Origin: CAVPMW01 sp963706515
GTDB lineage: Bacteria > Chloroflexota > Anaerolineae > Anaerolineales > UBA4823
DNA: 64,000 nt
Assembly: GCA_963706515.1 (NCBI GenBank)
Contig: CAVPMW010000017.1
Span: 310,001-374,000 of the forward strand
Reading direction: 5' to 3'
Position 1 is the stretch's first letter. Each line of letters opens with the position of its first letter. Below, piece by piece: positions 9,612 through 17,994 of this stretch. The notes under the pieces are model-generated. The model had not been told where the DNA came from. It was given only the letters and a program-made list of their open reading frames with translations, and made no database searches. Position numbers and translations under genes: made by a program.

Positions 9612-10187
9612 ATGAATGCAAACGGGAACATTTCGCCTGACAAGACCGGTAGAGAACTGGCTACGTTAGCCGGGGGCTGCTTCTGGTGCCTGGAAGCGGT
9701 TTATCAGCAGTTAAAGGGCGTGCTGAAGGTTGAATCGGGCTATGCAGGCGGGTCGGTTGTGGATCCCTCCTACCAGCTCGTCTGCAGCGGCTCAACCGGG
9801 CATGCCGAGGTCGTGCAAATCACTTTCGATCCCGCGCTGGTTTCTTACCGCGAATTACTGCAGGTGTTCTTCACCATCCACGACCCGACCACGCTCAACC
9901 GCCAGGGAGCAGACGTAGGGACGCAGTACCGCTCAGCAATTTTCTACCATTCCGCGGAGCAGAAAGAGGTCGCCGAGCAGGTTATGGCAGAAATCGCCGC
10001 GGCGCGGGTCTGGGATAAGCCGATCGTGACCGAGCTGAAGCCATTCCAGGTCTTCTATAAGGCAGAGGCTTACCATCAAAATTATTTCCAGGAGCATACG
10101 TACCAGCCCTACTGCCAGGTAGTCATTGCTCCGAAGGTCGCCAAGTTCCGCAAACAGTATTTTGAGAAGCTGCAAGCCCCGGTTTGA
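9612..10187 (+). CDS. msrA: Peptide methionine sulfoxide reductase MsrA
   Basis: An intact 191-residue protein that reduces methionine-(S)-sulfoxide in free or protein-bound form, repairing oxidised proteins in the cytoplasm. The catalytic motif GGCFWCLE places the reactive Cys at residue 23. 'GYAGG' and 'STGHAEVVQITFDP' follow, with the conserved 'FFTIHDPTTLNRQG' and 'DVGTQYRS' segments and 'YHQNYF' near the C-terminus. No MsrB domain is fused. Resolving Cys residues late in the protein are limited to one in 'YCQVV', so thioredoxin recycling probably follows the short-form scheme. The start is supported by AAAGGA eight bases upstream. The upstream 100 bases are AT-rich and hold the truncated repeat A copy 1. 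Confidence 0.93.
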   Translation: MNANGNISPDKTGRELATLAGGCFWCLEAVYQQLKGVLKVESGYAGGSVVDPSYQLVCSGSTGHAEVVQITFDPALVSYRELLQVFFTIHDPTTLNRQGADVGTQYRSAIFYHSAEQKEVAEQVMAEIAAARVWDKPIVTELKPFQVFYKAEAYHQNYFQEHTYQPYCQVVIAPKVAKFRKQYFEKLQAPV

Positions 10188-10295
10188 AAGGGAAATTAGG
10201 ATCCGGGAAGATTGAGGAGCAGGAAATCCAGAAGTCAGTCGAAATCGGTCAATAGATGACCGATTTCTATTTTCGCACCGGAAGATCCTCATCAA

Positions 10296-10380
10296 CTGGT
10301 AGGTTGGGTTGAGCGGTTTATTCACAGCGTAAATCTGTAGTATCCAAAGCGAAACCCAACGTTGAGGCATGTTGTTGGGC
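10296..10380. repeat. Direct repeat B, left copy
   Basis: An 85-base element starting CTGGTAGGTTGGGTTGAGCG and containing an internal inverted pair (TTGGGTT near the start, AACCCAAC about 45 bases on). The same sequence recurs at 11219-11308 in the same orientation with a few changes. The two copies bracket the toxin-antitoxin pair. No gene is seen in 10188-10464. Confidence 0.8.
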
Positions 10381-10464
10381 GCCCAGCGCCGGCGGAGTGC
10401 AGTCCTTGGGTGGAACGGTGAGGAGACCGCATTCCGGTTGTGGCTTTTATTAGAAAATTCCAGC

Positions 10465-10505
10465 TTGACACTACACGATAACCTGTGTACACTATTTCTA
10501 GTGTA
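10465..10505 (+). promoter_or_regulatory. Promoter and operator of the toxin-antitoxin pair
   Basis: TTGACA (10465-10470), 17 bases, TACACT (10488-10493) make a near-consensus sigma-70 promoter. The -10 lies in an 18-base palindrome, TACACTA-TTTC-TAGTGTA (10488-10505), the expected place for autoregulation by the antitoxin-toxin complex. A GGAGG site (10518-10522) precedes the antitoxin ATG by six bases. Confidence 0.7.
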
Positions 10506-10528
10506 GAAACTGATAACGGAGGCGGCAA

Positions 10529-10751
10529 ATGTTAAAGAATACTTACCTTCAGTGCTGAGGAAGACCTGATCCGCAGGGCACGTGAGCGAGCAGCAACCGA
10601 GCGGACCACGTTGAATGACGAGTTCCGCCGGTGGCTGGAAAAGTATGTAGAACGCCCCGAGACCGCGGAAGCATTTGAAGTCCTGATGGATCAGTTCGAC
10701 TATGTCCAGCCCGGGCGCTCATTTCGACGAGATGAAATGAATGAGCGCTAA
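10529..10751 (+). pseudogene. RHH-type antitoxin (VapB-like), one frameshift after codon 5
   Basis: The ATG at 10529 follows a good ribosome-binding site, but the first frame stops at 10556. A one-base shift near 10545 restores a 72-residue protein with a ribbon-helix-helix start ('TFSAEEDLIRRARERAATER'), then 'TTLNDEFRRWLEKYV' and an acidic tail. The pattern matches antitoxins that pair with PIN-domain toxins: the strand-helix-helix part binds the operator, the tail would block the toxin. The stop overlaps the toxin start by 11 bases (ATGAGCGCTAA), as in translationally coupled pairs. If the shift is real, no full antitoxin is made, which would be tolerable only because the toxin is also broken. 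Confidence 0.65.
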
Positions 10752-11163
10752 ATTTTTTATCGATACCAATGTTTTTGTTTATTCATTTGACAGCCGCCAG
10801 CCATTAAAGCAAGAACGTGCGCTGGCGCTGATCCAGGATGCATTAAATAAAGGGCTGGGGATCATCAGCACTCAGGTGATACAGGAATTTCTGAACGTAG
10901 CAACGCTGAAATTTGCTACCCCGATGAGGATTGAGGACGCCAAGGCATACCTGCGGCTGGTGCTGAACCCCCTCTGCCAGATTTACCCGGACCTGGCTCT
11001 GTATGAGAGCTGCCTCGAGCTTCAAGCCGAAACCAAATACTGATTCTATGATTCATTGATACTCGCTGCGGCACTTCGAGGAGGGTGTGAGGTGCTGTAC
11101 TCAGAAGATTTTCAAGATGACCAGCAGGTGCGTGGCCTAAAAATAATCAACCCTTACCGGTGA
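10741..11163 (+). pseudogene. PIN-domain toxin (VapC-like), interrupted by an in-frame TGA
   Basis: The reading frame begins 'MSAKFFIDTNVFVYSFD', with the first PIN acidic residue in 'IDTNV', and 'TQVIQEFLNV' supplies the second (Glu). A TGA at 11041-11043 stops it at 100 residues. Beyond it the same frame continues 'FYDSLILAAALRGG' and 'VLYSEDFQDDQ', which carry the remaining PIN acidic residues, to a TGA at 11161-11163 (140 residues in all). The nonsense codon would therefore remove the late active-site Asp residues and disable the RNase. VapC-type enzymes cleave tRNA or rRNA to arrest growth. The match of the downstream frame to PIN ends makes a recent mutation, or a single-base error, the likely cause. 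Confidence 0.75.
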
Positions 11164-11218
11164 ATAAGAACTCGTCGAGGGGAGTGTGCCGAGTTCGAGT
11201 TCACGGAACCCCACCAGG

Positions 11219-11308
11219 CTGGTAGGTTGGGTTGAGCGGTTTATTCACAGCGTAAATCTTTAGCATCCAAAGCGAAACCCAACATCAGGATATTTTGTTG
11301 GGTTTCGG
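11219..11308. repeat. Direct repeat B, right copy
   Basis: It begins CTGGTAGGTTGGGTTGAGCG and is near identical to the left copy over about 65 bases (differences at the CTGTAGTATCC/CTTTAGCATCC positions). It extends into TTTTGTTGGGTTTCGG, so the AAACCCAAC arm can pair on both sides. With the left copy it delimits a unit of about 1.0 kb. The rest of 11309-11487 has no gene that I can support. Confidence 0.8.
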
Positions 11309-11487
11309 GGTGAAGTTTAACAGGTCAAATTGCTCGCAGCATACCCTCACCCAACCTATGCATTTGCTATAAGATTTATCAAAGGCGTAATATCAAAAGA
11401 ACTCCACTTGATTTCCATGTTTAGCGCTGGCTGAGAACCGGGTTGCGTCAGCCAACCGCATAAAGCCGGCATGGTACAATCGCCGCC

Positions 11488-12763
11488 GTGCATTCCCTCC
11501 GTACATTCAAGCGAACCTCGGGCATCCTGGCAGTATTGCTGCTGGTGGCAGCGGTTCTGGGGAGCAGCGCCCTCCCCCCCGGGGACGTGGGCGAGCGCGC
11601 CCGGGCCTTTACCCGCCAGGTGGAGTTCGACTACGTCGGCTGGATGCTGACCGCGCTGAAGAACAAGCTGAGCCAGGGCGCGCTGAGCAGCGATGCCTAC
11701 CTGCCGGATACCGGGCGCAAAAGTGTGGTGCTCGATTACCTGGACCTGGTGACCCACATCCAGCAGGGGGAGGGCGAGCTGGAAACCCTCTACACCGACC
11801 CTGGCGTCAAGGACCCGCTGGAGGCTTCAGACAGGGGTGCGCCAGAAGCTGAGCGGGCTGTACGCCCAGCGCAGCCAGCTCGGCCCGCTGGCTGAAGCCA
11901 TCCTCCAGGGGCAGATCGCCGAGGTGGTCAAAGGCGCCGGCCTCACTTTAGGCGGGCAGGCCCTGCCGCCGATCCTGTACCACAGCACCCCCCTGCCGAT
12001 GGCGCTGATCATCTCACCGCGCAACGTGATCCGCCAGGACGCCGATATCTCCCTGCTGCCCGATCTGAGCGTAGACCAGCAGGAAGCCCTGGAAGCGAAA
12101 GTGGACAAGACGCTGGGCGTCTCCTCCCTGGTGGTCCCGATCGGTGGGGTGGGAGTGTACCCGACCATGGTTTACCAGACCAGCGACCTGAGCTGGCTGC
12201 TGGAGGTCGTCTCGCACGAGTGGACGCACAATTTCCTCACCCTGCGACCGTTGGGGATAAATTATTTCGGATCGCCCGAGCTCAGAACGATGAACGAGAC
12301 CGTCGCCAATATTTCCGGCAAGGAAATCGGACGAGAGGTGCTGAAGCGCTATTACCCGGAGCTCGTGCCGCCCGAGGCCCCCGCCCAGCCGCCGGCTGCT
12401 CCCCAGCCGGGAGCTGCGCCTGCGCCTATAGAATTTGATTTCAATGAAGAGATGCGTATCACCCGCGAAACCGCCGATCAGATGCTGGCAGCCGGGAAAA
12501 TCGACGAGGCGGAAGCCTACATGGAGCAGCGCAGGCAGCTCTTCTGGGACCACGGGTACCAGATCCGCAAGCTCAACCAGGCTTATTTTGCTTTCCACGG
12601 CGCATACGCCGACCAGCCCGGCGGCGCGGCGGGTGAGGACCCGGTCGGCGCAGCCGTGAGAAAGCTGCGCGCCCAGAGTCCTTCACTGACAGTGTTTCTC
12701 AAGCGGGTCGCCTGGATGTGGTCGGTGGACCAGCTGTACCGGGCAGTGCAATCCCAAAATTAA
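11488..12763 (+). CDS. Membrane-anchored HExxH metalloprotease-like protein (one frameshift)
   Basis: Two frames join near 11830 into about 424 residues: the first ends '...VKDPLEAS', the second continues 'VRQKLSGLYAQRSQLG'. An N-terminal signal anchor (ILAVLLLVAAVLGSSAL) is followed by a helical region. In the second part 'VVSHEWTHNFL' is a zincin motif (HEWTH), with 'MNETVANISGKEIGREVL' about 35 residues on, where a third zinc ligand (Glu) would be expected. A Pro/Ala-rich linker ('PEAPAQPPAAPQPGAAPAP') precedes a C-terminal helical domain. The protein would sit outside the membrane. No named peptidase family is recognised; the arrangement is close to uncharacterised Chloroflexota proteins. 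A thiol-disulfide/isomerase lipoprotein gene follows after 56 bases. Confidence 0.62.
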
Positions 12764-12819
12764 CGGAAGGGATTGACTGGTAAAATTAGCTCAGGCTTTA
12801 GAGGAGACAAATTACAGGG

Positions 12820-14118
12820 ATGATCAAACGCGGTGTGTACCTTCTGGTTGGTGTGGCAATGCTGCTCGCCGCCTGCCAGCCGAGCAGGCCGAGCCAGGTC
12901 AGCTCATTCGCGGCGACCGGGGCGCCTCCGACCCAGGCGGCACCCCTCGGCTCAACCCCGCGCCTAACGGCAGCCCTTCGCCTGACCGCGACCCCGAGCG
13001 GCTCACCGGTGCCGCCAGGGTGCACGGTGGTCAGCCGCAACCCCGCTCCCGGGCCTACCCAGGAATCGCGCTTCCCAGCGGTCAACGCAAAAGATTGGCA
13101 AATAGGACCCGAGGACGCCAGGGTGACCATCGTCGAGTACAGCGACTTCATGTGCCCAGGCTGCGCGGGCCTGGAGCCGGTGATGGCGCTGCTCGAGCAA
13201 AATTTTCCCGCGGACCTGCGCGTCGTTTACCGCCACTTCCCCCTGACCTCGATCCACGACAAAGCTGCGCTCAGCGCCCAGGCTGCCGAAGCCGCCGGGC
13301 TGCAGGGCAAATTCTGGGAGATGCATGACCAGCTCTTCAGCCGCCAGAAAGAATGGGAGCAGATGGACCCGCAGCAGTTCGAGACCTGGCTGGCGGAGCG
13401 CGCCGGGGAGCTGAAGCTGGACGTCGAGCGTTTCAAGAGCGACCTGAACAGCCCGGCGCTGGTCAAACAGGCGCAAGATGCCTGGGACCAGGGGGTTGCC
13501 TCGGGCATGCCGGGCACGCCCTTCCTGCTGGTCGACGGTGAAATATACAGCGGTCCGCTCAGCTATGCAAACCTGGAAGCCATCATCCAATTGAAGCTGC
13601 TTGCGGATAAGCAGTTCGATACCTGCCCGCCGATGCAGATCGATTCCAGCAAACAGTACCAGGCGACCATTAAGACGGAAAAAGGGGATATCGTCCTCGA
13701 GCTGCTCGCCGAGGATGCGCCCATGGCGGTGAACAACTTCATCTTCCTGGCCCAACACGGCTGGTTCGACGGGACGACCTTCCACCGGGTGGTGCCCGGG
13801 TTTGTCGCCCAGGCCGGCGATCCTACCGGAACCAGCTTCGGCTCGCCGGGCTATGCCTTCGACAATGAAATTGTCCCGGGGCTGAAATTCGACAAGCCGG
13901 GTATGGTGGGCATGGCTAACGCCGGGCCGGGAACGAACGGCAGCCAGTTTTTCATCACGATGGCGCCTACGCCCGACCTGGATGGAAAGTATACGATCTT
14001 CGGGCGGGTCATCGCGGGCATGGACGTGGTAGAAAAACTGAAAGAACGCAATCCGTCCCAATCCCTGGTAGCTGAGACCGGGGATAAGATTTTCAGCGTG
14101 GTGATTACCGAAAAATAG
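12820..14118 (+). CDS. Lipoprotein fusing a DsbA-like thioredoxin domain to a cyclophilin-type prolyl isomerase
   Basis: An intact 432-residue protein. Its start is a lipoprotein signal ('LVGVAMLLAACQPS', lipobox LLAAC) followed by a Ser/Pro/Thr-rich linker. Residues about 90-265 form a DsbA/thioredoxin_4 domain: 'VEYSDFMCPGCAGLEPV' gives a CPGC active site, then 'YRHFPL', 'AAEAAGLQGKFWEMHDQLF' and the cis-Pro loop 'GMPGTPFLLVDGE'. Residues about 285-430 are a cyclophilin: 'FHRVVPGFVAQAGDP' carries the catalytic Arg, with 'GMANAGPGTNGSQFFITM' and 'LDGKYTIFGRV' completing the fold. Both steps of exported protein folding, disulfide formation and proline isomerisation, are thus joined on one tether at the outer face. 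AGAGGAGA precedes the ATG. Neighbours are other envelope proteases. Confidence 0.9.
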   Translation: MIKRGVYLLVGVAMLLAACQPSRPSQVSSFAATGAPPTQAAPLGSTPRLTAALRLTATPSGSPVPPGCTVVSRNPAPGPTQESRFPAVNAKDWQIGPEDARVTIVEYSDFMCPGCAGLEPVMALLEQNFPADLRVVYRHFPLTSIHDKAALSAQAAEAAGLQGKFWEMHDQLFSRQKEWEQMDPQQFETWLAERAGELKLDVERFKSDLNSPALVKQAQDAWDQGVASGMPGTPFLLVDGEIYSGPLSYANLEAIIQLKLLADKQFDTCPPMQIDSSKQYQATIKTEKGDIVLELLAEDAPMAVNNFIFLAQHGWFDGTTFHRVVPGFVAQAGDPTGTSFGSPGYAFDNEIVPGLKFDKPGMVGMANAGPGTNGSQFFITMAPTPDLDGKYTIFGRVIAGMDVVEKLKERNPSQSLVAETGDKIFSVVITEK

Positions 14119-14167
14119 CGCTGCCGGCTTTACCGGTTGCGCTTACAGACCTGCCTACCCCACTGCC

Positions 14168-15450
14168 ATGAATATTGCCGGCACAGCCAATTCACAACTA
14201 CCGAGCGAGCCTTCAGTATCTGAGCCCGCAAGCCCAAACCCTGCAGGCTCAGATACGCCGGGCGTAGAGCCCGCAATCCATTGGCCGAGCATCTTGCAGT
14301 TCACCCTGTGCCTGCTGGCCGCGCTGGGACTGCTTCTGCTGGCTTTTGGATTCCTCGTCTTTGGCATAACCCAGGGCGGCGAAACCCGGCTGCCAATGTT
14401 GGTCTTTTCCGCGGCGATGGCTGGCAGCGCGGTCCTGCTGCTGCCCTCGATCTGGTTCTCCCTGCGCGCCTCAACGGGCGCATCCCGCAGCCGTCGCGCC
14501 TGCCCCTGCTCCCTCTGCGAGTTGGCGGGCTGGTGATCATTGCCGCGCCGTTTATCTTGCTCCTGGGTGAATGGATCATCCAGCGCGGCAGCCTGGCTGA
14601 CCTTTTCCTGCCAGCCTTGCAGCTGCTGGCAGTTGGTCTCCCCGTGCTTTGGCTGGTTTACCTGGTAACACGCCGCCTCCCGCTGGGCACGCAGCAGAGA
14701 GCCTGGGGAGTATTCGATAGCGGATTGGTATTGGGTCCTGCGCTTATAGCAACCCTCGAGACATTGGCCCTGGTCGGCTGCGTCGTCCTGGTAATTGCCG
14801 CCGTCAGCAGCCAGCCGCTGCTGCTGGAGAAGCTCAATACCTTTGCCCGGGAGCTGGCGGCAGGGCGGAGCTCCCCGGACAAGGCGATGGAGACGCTGGC
14901 TCCTTACCTCACCCGCCCGGGAGTAATCCTGGGGATACTGGGCTTCGCTTCGATCATTGTCCCCCTGATCGAGGAAGCGATCAAGCCAATCGGCGTCTGG
15001 CTAATGGCGGGGCGGACGCTGCGGCCCGCAGCCGGATTCGCCTTGGGAGCGCTCAGCGGGGCCGGGTACGCGCTGTTCGAAAACCTTCTGCTGACCACGC
15101 CGACCACCGATTGGCTGGTTGTCACCACTGCCCGCATCGGCACCGCCTCCATTCACATATTCACCGCTTCGCTGATGGGCTGGGCGCTCGTGCTGGCGTG
15201 GAATCAGAACCGGTATCTGCGCTTGGGCGCGGTTTATTTGCTGGCAGTGCTCATCCATGGCTCGTGGAATGCCTTCAGCCTGATCTCCTCGATCACGGAA
15301 GTGCTCAAATCCCAGCCGGGCGCGAATCCTGCCTCCGCATGGTTAACCATTGGGACGCTGGCTCCGTATGTTTTGATCTTCCTGGCGGGCGGCTCATTTG
15401 CAGTATTGTTATGGCTCAACGCCTATCACCGCCGGAAAAGCATGCTATAA
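14168..15450 (+). CDS. PrsW-family intramembrane metalloprotease (one frameshift)
   Basis: Two overlapping frames join near 14490 into about 427 residues with some ten membrane helices after a Pro/Ser-rich cytoplasmic lead. The second part has the PrsW/CPBP-like catalytic motifs: 'IVPLIEEAIKPIGVW' (Glu-Glu), 'GALSGAGYALFENLL' (F-E-N), 'GTASIHIFTASLMGW' (His) and 'VLIHGSWNAF' (His). PrsW in Bacillus cleaves the anti-sigma factor RsiW at site 1. A role in processing an anti-sigma factor here is possible, since an ECF/anti-sigma pair lies at 4.4-6.4 kb, but distance makes that speculative. The start at 14168 is the first ATG; no strong ribosome-binding site is seen. Confidence 0.75.
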
Positions 15451-15466
15451 TGCGCCGTTGCTGCCG

Positions 15467-15523
15467 CTAGTGCTCCGTTTCTTACTTATTCAAGCTAAAT
15501 AATCAGGTTAGACGGAACACTAG
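15467..15523. repeat. Palindromic repeat family D, copy 1
   Basis: A 57-base element with 12-base terminal inverted repeats, CTAGTGCTCCGT and ACGGAACACTAG. The reverse complement matches 20390-20442 at both ends and in the CTAACCTGATTATT interior. It lies between the PrsW-like gene and the DedA gene. Confidence 0.7.
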
Positions 15524-15561
15524 TGCCGCTCAGTTAAAGTTATTTCATCGATCGCGCGGAT

Positions 15562-16236
15562 ATGGATTTTCTAAGAGAACTGTTCAACCTGTTTTTACAC
15601 CTGGATGAGTACCTGAGCGTGGTCATCCAGACCTACGGGACATTGACCTACGTTCTGCTGTTCCTGGTCATCTTCATGGAAACTGGCCTGGTGATCACGC
15701 CATTCCTGCCGGGCGACTCGCTGTTGTTTGCTGCGGGCACTTTCGCTTCCCCGGCGCTCGGCTCTCCGCTGAGTATCGGCGTGCTCTGGGTGATCCTGTG
15801 CGCGGCGGCAATCCTGGGCGATACTGTCAACTACTGGATCGGGCACTTCGTGGGGCCGCGCGCTTTCAGCGGCGAGGTGCGCTTCCTGAAAAAAGAATAC
15901 CTCGACCGCACCCACGAATTCTTCGAGCGCTATGGCGGTAAAACGATCATCCTGGCGCGCTTCGTACCGATCGTGCGCACATTCGCACCGTTTGTGGCTG
16001 GCGTGGGGGAGATGACGTACGGTCGCTTTATCAGCTACAACTTCATCGGCGGGATCGCCTGGGTGACATTGTTTCTCTTTGCCGGTTATTTCTTCGGAAA
16101 TCTGCCCTTCGTGAAGAATAATTTCGAGCTCGTGATCATCGCTATCGTTGCGCTTTCAGTCTCGCCCGCCGTCTATGAATGGGTGAAGAACAAAACCCGC
16201 AAGCCAAAACCATCCGAGTCTGAGCTGAAAGTCTAG
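15562..16236 (+). CDS. DedA family membrane protein (VTT domain)
   Basis: An intact 224-residue protein with the whole DedA pattern: 'FLVIFMETGLVITPFLPGDS' with the acidic residue and P-F-L-P-G-D re-entrant segment, 'GDTVNYWIGHFVG', then 'FFERYGGKTIILARFVPIVR' and 'RTFAPFVAGVGEMTYGRFI', which carries the second re-entrant G/A-rich loop. Family members are flippase-like proteins that recycle lipid carriers such as undecaprenyl phosphate or phosphatidylethanolamine and affect envelope and proton-motive-force homeostasis. The substrate of this one is unknown. A repeat D copy sits just before the gene. It converges on acpS, with about 30 bases between stops. Confidence 0.9.
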   Translation: MDFLRELFNLFLHLDEYLSVVIQTYGTLTYVLLFLVIFMETGLVITPFLPGDSLLFAAGTFASPALGSPLSIGVLWVILCAAAILGDTVNYWIGHFVGPRAFSGEVRFLKKEYLDRTHEFFERYGGKTIILARFVPIVRTFAPFVAGVGEMTYGRFISYNFIGGIAWVTLFLFAGYFFGNLPFVKNNFELVIIAIVALSVSPAVYEWVKNKTRKPKPSESELKV

Positions 16237-16266
16237 CGGAATCCATAGAAGAAACCATATATTCCT

Positions 16267-16638
16267 TTACCCGCTGAGGGCGACGACGGAAGCCACCGCC
16301 ACGCTGTGGGTATGGCTGAGGCTGAGCGACCAGAGGGTCAGCCCCTGCTCGTCCGCCAGCCGCCGGGCAGCGCCGTGCAGGTGCAGCATCGGCTGGCGCG
16401 CCGGGCCGCGCAGGATCTCGATCTCGCGCCAGCTCACCGGGCCGATGCCGGTGCCCAGCGCCTTCGCCACCGCTTCTTTGGCGGCAAAACGGGCTGCCAG
16501 CGAAGAGGAGTTCCCCGCCACCTCGGAAAGCTCGCCGGGGGTGAAGACGCGCTGCAGAAAGCGCTCGCCGTAGCGCCGGATGGTCTCCTGCAAGCGCTCG
16601 ATCTCGATCAGGTCTATACCGGTAGCCAGGGTAGGCAT
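16267..16638 (-). CDS. acpS: Holo-[acyl-carrier-protein] synthase AcpS
   Basis: An intact 123-residue protein. It transfers 4'-phosphopantetheine from CoA to the conserved Ser of acyl carrier protein. The Mg-binding Asp is in 'TGIDLIEIERL' (residue 9), and the Glu lies in 'RFAAKEAVAKALGTGIG'. 'LSLSHTHSVAVASVVAL' is the usual last strand. Length and motifs match the bacterial AcpS class rather than the Sfp class. It begins 36 bases after the stop of the M16 peptidase gene on the same strand and probably shares its transcript. Confidence 0.93.
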   Translation of the reverse strand: MPTLATGIDLIEIERLQETIRRYGERFLQRVFTPGELSEVAGNSSSLAARFAAKEAVAKALGTGIGPVSWREIEILRGPARQPMLHLHGAARRLADEQGLTLWSLSLSHTHSVAVASVVALSG

Positions 16639-16674
16639 CTTAACTCTCCATCCGCGGCGGCTGCCTGCCCGGAC

Positions 16675-17970
16675 CTAAGGGCCAGCGCTGGCGACCGCCA
16701 GGCGCTGTGGGTCGAAATAGCGGCGTGCAGTTTCCAGGACGTCTTCCACGGTAACGGATAGCACATCGTCCTTGTAGTGCAGATAGTAATCCAGGTCGAG
16801 GCCGAAGCGCTCCAGGGAGACCAGCGCCGCCGCCACACCCGAGTTCGATTCCAGGGTGAGCGGCAGCCTCCCGATAAAGTTGGCCTGGCTGTCAGCCAGC
16901 TCTTCGGTACTGACCGGCTCGCTGGTGAAGCGCACGATTTCCTGCTGGATCAGGTCGACTGCCCGCTCGACGTTGCCCGGGGCCACCCCGGCAGAAACGT
17001 TCCAGGGACCCGGTCCAACGCCTAAGGTAAGGCTGCTGCTGGCATAATAAGCCAGCCCGGCCTGCTCGCGCACAACTTTGCCGATACGACCCATCATCCC
17101 GAACTGGCCGAGCACGCTGTTTCCCAGCGAGGCTGCCATGAAGTCCGGAGACAGCCGCGGCGGCCCGGCAACGCCGAGCACGATATCCGCTTGGGATTTA
17201 CCCGGGATCTCCCAATGGCGGGTGGTGGTCGCTTTCAAAGGCACCAGCCCCGGAAGCCCTAGAGGATCGGGCTGCTGCGGGTTTTCCCAATCTCCCAGCA
17301 CTGCACTTACCCGCTGGAACGCGTACTCGGGGTCGACCGCGCCAACGACGCCAACGACCATGCCGCGCGGGCCGTAATTCCTGGCGTGGAAGTCGATCAG
17401 GTCCTGGCGGGTGATGGCTGCGATGGTTTCCGGATAGCCGTCGCTGGGGCGGCGGTACGGGTGGTTTACGTAGACGATCTCATCGAAGAGCATCGAAGCC
17501 ATCTCGCCGGTATCCTGGGCGCGGATGGCCAGGCCAGTCAGCAGCTGAGCCCGCAAGCGCTCCACCTGGTCTGTGGGAAATGTGGGATAACGCAGGCTGT
17601 CGTTCAGTATATCCAGGAGCAGGTCCAGGTCTTCAGCCAGGGCTTTTCCACTGAAGCTGGTGACATGGATGCCGCCGTTGATCCCCAGGCGGGCGCCTGC
17701 CGATTCGAGAGCGTCGTAAGTTTGCTGGAAATCACGTCTGGTATTCCCGCGCATCAGCGCGGAAGAAGCAAAATCTGCCAGGCCGAGCTTCTCGTCCGGG
17801 TCGGAAAGGCTGCCAGACAGTATGTAACCACTCAACACAACCGATGGGCTGTCAAAGTTGGGGCGCGCCAGAAAGATAATTCCATTGGGCAGTTTCTGCC
17901 GGGTGACATTTTCGGGTCCGGGAAGCGCGTAATGCCAGTCTTGGGTGGAAGAAGGAGCGGCGAATTTCAA
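16675..17970 (-). CDS. M16 peptidase, catalytically inactive partner subunit
   Basis: An intact 431-residue protein with the two-lobed M16 fold: 'LPNGIIFLARPNFDSPSVVL' at the start, 'LADFASSALMRGNTRRDF' where active subunits carry HxxEH, and 'VGVVGAVDPEYAFQRVSAVL' in the first half. 'GQFGMMGRIGKVVREQAGLAYYASSS' in the second half contains the Arg/Tyr pair (RxQ/LAY) used by the non-catalytic partner to bind substrate. No zinc-binding motif is present, so it should work only with the gene just upstream (17995-19317), 24 bases away. The pair resembles heterodimeric bacterial M16B peptidases. No signal peptide is visible, so the complex is probably cytoplasmic. Confidence 0.87.
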   Translation of the reverse strand: MKFAAPSSTQDWHYALPGPENVTRQKLPNGIIFLARPNFDSPSVVLSGYILSGSLSDPDEKLGLADFASSALMRGNTRRDFQQTYDALESAGARLGINGGIHVTSFSGKALAEDLDLLLDILNDSLRYPTFPTDQVERLRAQLLTGLAIRAQDTGEMASMLFDEIVYVNHPYRRPSDGYPETIAAITRQDLIDFHARNYGPRGMVVGVVGAVDPEYAFQRVSAVLGDWENPQQPDPLGLPGLVPLKATTTRHWEIPGKSQADIVLGVAGPPRLSPDFMAASLGNSVLGQFGMMGRIGKVVREQAGLAYYASSSLTLGVGPGPWNVSAGVAPGNVERAVDLIQQEIVRFTSEPVSTEELADSQANFIGRLPLTLESNSGVAAALVSLERFGLDLDYYLHYKDDVLSVTVEDVLETARRYFDPQRLAVASAGP

Positions 17971-17994
17971 AAGGATCTCCGTTGTATCAGGGGT

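Noticed and set aside
13003..14061. 352-codon minus-strand ORF opposite the DsbA-cyclophilin gene
   Set aside because: Shadow of a fully supported gene; composition is typical of antisense translation.
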